Below are positions 60,291 to 64,000 of a stretch of DNA of 64,000 bases, piece by piece. Source of the stretch: Plantago major (Eukaryota > Streptophyta > Magnoliopsida > Lamiales > Plantaginaceae); NCBI GenBank assembly GCA_026545765.1, contig CM048841.1:104319542-104383541 (forward strand), written 5' to 3'. The position numbers and the translations under genes were made by a program. Below the pieces are notes generated by a model. That model did no database searches. It saw nothing but the letters and a program-made list of their open reading frames with translations, and was not told the DNA's origin. Position 1 is the stretch's first letter; every line of letters starts with the position of its first letter.

Positions 60291-61696
60291 CTCAATTATC
60301 AAAATTGCACCAAATCTCCCAAAATTTGATAAATATGGCCGGAAACCCTTGGTTATTCAATGTAACGTAGACACACGAAAAATGAGATTGAACAAAGATT
60401 CATACTTTTCAAGTTACAAAGTTACCCGGCCCTATTTTTCTTAAGGTTACAAAAATAAATCTCTTGAAAAACATCAAACATTTGAAAAGATCCATAAAAC
60501 AGTGATCATCTGAATGAAACAATGGCTACAAAAGTTGACATTGTAAGTGACCATATGGTTGTCAGGTCTGTGTTTCTTTTCTGTTTTTATATTTTTCTTT
60601 TTCTTTTTTCACCTTGTCATTTAATTTTATAACATTAGGTCGTTGGAATATATTGAAAAAAAAAGAAGCACCGACCTAACGACTACTGGCATTGCCCTTG
60701 GTAACTATTAATGTTTTAGACTTTTCTTTGAAGACTTGTTTTTGTAATATAATAAAAACTAGTACTCACATTTTTCACATGTGAAGTGCACTTTATATTG
60801 TATTGAAAATAAAGGGGTGTTTCATGTTAACGTTTCGGGGGATTTCCTTCAGTTTGAAAGTTGGTAGTGGATCATGCTATATTTATTAATGCTTCGGGGG
60901 ACTTGGTGCATTTTTGATATTTGAGGATGGATCTAATTGAGCTTAGATCGTGTGTGTGTGTTTAGTATAATTGTAGGGAGTTTTGTGTAAAAGTGTGTTT
61001 ATTGCTCCAAGGGAGGGTTCTACACTTATACTATGATACTGGATTATAATTTATGTCATGAAAGACGCTCACTTATCCATTGTACAATATGTGGATTAAA
61101 AAACGGGGCAAGGGCTCCCCAACCGTGTATCTCTATCTCCGTCCCTGCCCTTTTGGCAAGGTAAGTATGAATGTGCTTCTGTATGAATGATGTGGTTTTG
61201 TTCAAGAAATATGATTAGCCAGACATTGATTTATTATCCTCTTTACATGTCAACTGTCTGTCAGATGTTCAAACAAATTAGCAGCGTTATACTGTTCTCT
61301 CCTTTCCAAAAAAAAAAAAAAAAGGGACCTGGTGCAGCCTGCATAGATACTAGCAAGTTTTTTGCAGATAAGCTTAAAAGGAAAACCTTCATGGATCAAA
61401 TGAACACGGGACACAAATTTCAGGGGAAAAAGGAAAGAGAAGATTGTCAAATAAAGATGACTCGCTGCAAATTCGGAAGGATGAAGAAATTCATCTCCAA
61501 TACTTTATTCAGAAAGAATCAGATTTAGTTGCACGCAGAAGGATGATTTGCTGATGGTAGGTCGCGTTGTAGGTACACAGTGCATCCTTACCTGTGACAT
61601 ATTCGAGGAAAAACAGTCAGCCGATTAACAACTGAATTACTGAAAGAATGTGTAACAAGATAGGCAGGTTGAATGTTGATATGTTGTTACCTGTTG
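60291..61696. other. Remainder of copy B and OTU gene 3' flank
   Basis: No gene is supported. Includes an A-run (61307-61322) and a stretch at 61330-61530 that is open on the plus strand (contains DKLKRKTFMDQMNTGHKF). This could be an antisense remnant or simply the 3' UTR of the OTU gene on the minus strand. It is not called. Confidence 0.35.
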
Positions 61697-63713
61697 TCAA
61701 GTAAACTTATCTGCTAGCTCCAGTGGCACATGTTGATCGACCAGCCACTTCTTCTTCTTTCTGGTCCTGAATTTGGGACAATCTGGAAACAGTGGATAGC
61801 ACATTTTAGTCAGCTGCTAGAGATGATTGCCAGTGGAACTTAAATGATGTGGAAGTGCTTGTATCTGGGCTCTTTACATACCTCCTTCAGGATATATTGA
61901 GTTGTAGTGAACTTCAGCCCAAAAGCTCAGGAAGATAACTGCGTAATAACATAACAAATTGGTAATTGCTCAAGACTAACGGAAACAGGCAACAAGATAA
62001 TGGATTAATCTGATTTTCCGCTAATTCATGCAGATAGTTCGAGTGCTTTTTTTTTTGTTAACGTTAAGGGAGTAAAGATGACATTAAGTACCTCTTTCAG
62101 ACTTCTGAACACTTGGAAGGATCTCAATGTAGCATGTGTCCTTGAATGACGTTATGACGAACAGTTTGACACCATACTGCGTGAAAATTACTAATTAATG
62201 TTAGAGCAGGGGAATCGCATACTCAAAGTAACTGCATAAAATGCAAATCAAGTTTGCATGTTAAGAATCTTCTTACTTAACTTTGTATATTTAAAAGACT
62301 TAATGGTGACATAATAGCAATGATGAGTTAAGTCAATGTAAAACTAAGACATACTGAATCAGCAGCAGCTTGCAGTGTGACATGATCACCCCATTCCCCA
62401 CTCCTAATACAGTCGAAGCAATGTAGAAATTCAGGCCAACAGAAGATTGAATTAGTTCCAGTTTTCTGAACTCTGAAGTATAGAGATATACCTTGACATC
62501 TTCTTAAGATACTGGTCGTAAGCCATTGGTACATATCCCTCATAAATGTCTGGGCAAGACCGTAGCTGAAATTTCAAATTTGCAGCACAAGAGTGACATA
62601 GTGTATCGGTTCAAAGGATACTAAGCTAAAACTAGAACAAGGACATCTAGATGTACACAGAAGCTAAGTAAGAACCTGATTTACAACTTGCCGTCTGACA
62701 AACTTGTGATGTTCTGGAGTACGATAAAATTGATCAGAAAGAGCTCGAAACTGAACATGGAAAACAGAAAAACTATCAATTCCAAAAAGGTAAATATCTG
62801 CATATCATGCAAATGCAGAGAGCTTTATGACACATTCATTACACATGTAAAGGCATGTATTTGGTTATTCCGGTTACTATTGATTGATGTGAGTCTCATT
62901 TTTGTATTAGAATGACAAATTTCAGTAAAATTCAAATTTCTGCTATATAAAACCAATCAATAGAACCGTAATAGCACCCTAAACCTGGAATTTCAGTATT
63001 TCAACCTTAACCCCGTTAAATTGTTTTGAGTAGAAGCATAACAGTTCATTAAACGACAGGATAACTGGATAAGCAAGAAATTTTGGATTCTCAAGTAGTA
63101 GATGCATCAAAGGAAAATGACGTATTGAAGAATCATTGCCAAATAGTAACTCCTACCTGTAACACATCTTAAATAGAAGCGTATAAAAAGAGCAGACGAT
63201 ATGCTCATGGAGCGAATAAAGATTAATAACCTGGCAGTTCCCGTCTCCTGGAACCTTGAATTCAACAAGCTCGTACACCCGCAATCTATGGAAGAGAAAA
63301 AATACTTGAATTAATTACCAAATGCAGAAATCTATAAAATTTATCCTTTATCTGGCATCAGATTGACCTACCAACATACCTTCTCGCTTTGCCAATATTG
63401 TAAAGTGAACACATGAGCAATCACAAAGGATTCGAAAGATTATCAATTGAATTCTTAGTTTAGAACACTGTATCTTGGTCATCTCCAGCCAGGACAAAGA
63501 GGTCTATGTTACAAGACACAGTGTTTATAGAAGAACAGCATTTGCTTCTACAAACCATGCCGTTGTCCTTTCATTAAATTTATCCCTTTAGGGGCTCAAA
63601 ATAAGAAAGACGAATAATACAAAAGAGATCCTCTAATACCTGTCAAGAAGCCTCTGATGGTCTAGCATTGCTTCATCAATGGATGGTATTTCACCATTAA
63701 TTTTAGGAATATG
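61697..63713 (-). CDS. OTU-domain cysteine protease (deubiquitinase), 3' exons; gene continues past the window
   Basis: Eight exons on the minus strand join in frame: 63713-63640, 63285-63231, 62750-62676, 62565-62492, 62403-62355, 62176-62092, 61938-61882, 61782-61697 (stop TGA at 61697-61699), all with GT-AG introns. The product (about 184 residues here) has the OTU triad region: GDGNCQFRALSDQFYRTPEH with catalytic Asp/Cys, YVPMAYDQYLKKMSRSGEWG, DHVTLQAAADSYGVKLFVIT, and the catalytic His in WAEVHYNSIYPEG, then a lysine-rich tail. OTU enzymes remove ubiquitin from proteins. The sequence fits the plant OTU9-12 group, by memory. The N-terminal exon(s) lie beyond 64000. No disruption is seen: this is the one clearly intact gene part of the window. 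Confidence 0.92.
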
Positions 63714-64000
63714 CTGCAAGAATGAATACCAGTGTCATTTGGAAAGTTAACATCATACAGTCTTTTGCATCCAATCAAAGGAGCTTCGGAAAGTAAGTTC
63801 ACATTTTTGTCGAAATTCAATGACATTCGAGTGCAAGTACAAGTAAGGTGGCAGTATGTGAAAGCTGTGGCTAAATAGATCAAGTTACTGCCGGAAGCCC
63901 GGAACAATGATTCTCACGAGCAAACAATGAAGCCACATAACTACATGCATATATGCTAGTGTTAATTCTGCATATGACAGATGAATAAGGTTTTGCTAAT
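63714..64000. other. Intron or upstream part of the OTU gene
   Basis: The exon at 63640-63713 begins at an acceptor (TTCATTCTTGCAG), so this stretch should be intron. No further exon is recognisable before the window ends. Confidence 0.5.

Larger units (their letters stand above)
57455..61384. repeat. Segmental repeat, copy B
   Basis: Direct-orientation partner of 1-4905. Starts in the right half of the small TIR element and continues through the transcript-like block, a TATA-like site (59324-59333), the TRIM (59700-60290) and the stretch up to 'gataagcttaaaaggaaaa' at 61366-61384, where copy A is cut at 4905. It lacks the CACTA insertion and the TRIM tandem unit of copy A. Between 60735 and 61180 it carries different DNA from copy A. 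It ends about 310 bases downstream of the OTU gene stop codon. Confidence 0.85.

Noticed and set aside
61187-61528. 113-codon plus-strand open frame near the OTU gene
   Set aside because: It spans an A-run and the edge of the segmental repeat, antisense to the OTU 3' flank, and has no recognisable domain.

Overview
The window is nuclear DNA of a eudicot plant. It is AT-rich, its genes carry short GT-AG introns, and it holds plant-type Copia and CACTA transposons with tRNA-iMet primer sites. One ordinary gene is visible: the 3' part of an OTU-family deubiquitinase gene at 61697-63713 (minus strand), running off the right edge. Nearly everything else is transposon or repeat DNA. The species cannot be named from the sequence.

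Two flanks are copies of one another. Copy A (1-4905) and copy B (about 57455-61384) are direct repeats that share a miniature LTR retrotransposon (TRIM) and a transcript-like block; a third, inverted, more diverged copy of that block lies at 29640-31720. Copy A was later hit by a CACTA 5' end (2411-3555) and is cut off at 4906 by a second CACTA.

Left nest: a plus-oriented, internally deleted CACTA (4906-6278 and 27473-28436) contains a large minus-strand CACTA (6279-27472) with a TnpA/Ptta-type gene and a TnpD/Tnp2-type transposase gene. The transposase gene is split by a 14 kb Copia element (11452-25508, TSD CTCCT).

Right nest: a small TIR element (37430-57573) contains a longer element with CTACTA-type ends and GTGAC-rich flanks (37662-57419). 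That element is split by a 16 kb Copia element (41152-57122, TSD ACATA).

The two Copia elements belong to one Sirevirus-like family (gag-pol plus a third gene), both on the minus strand. The most interesting feature is that third gene, about 5-5.5 kb. It starts after a conserved TATA-like stretch, encodes acidic, lysine-rich and coiled-coil proteins, and contains at least three short introns at matching positions in both elements. A second notable signal is technical: differences between the copies cluster at CAG/CTG sites, often read as CG or ACG. This looks like miscalled CHG methylation, so many apparent frameshifts may not be real.

The middle (28437-37430) is AT-rich, with several local tandem duplications, microsatellites, a C-tract minisatellite and a B3-domain gene remnant.
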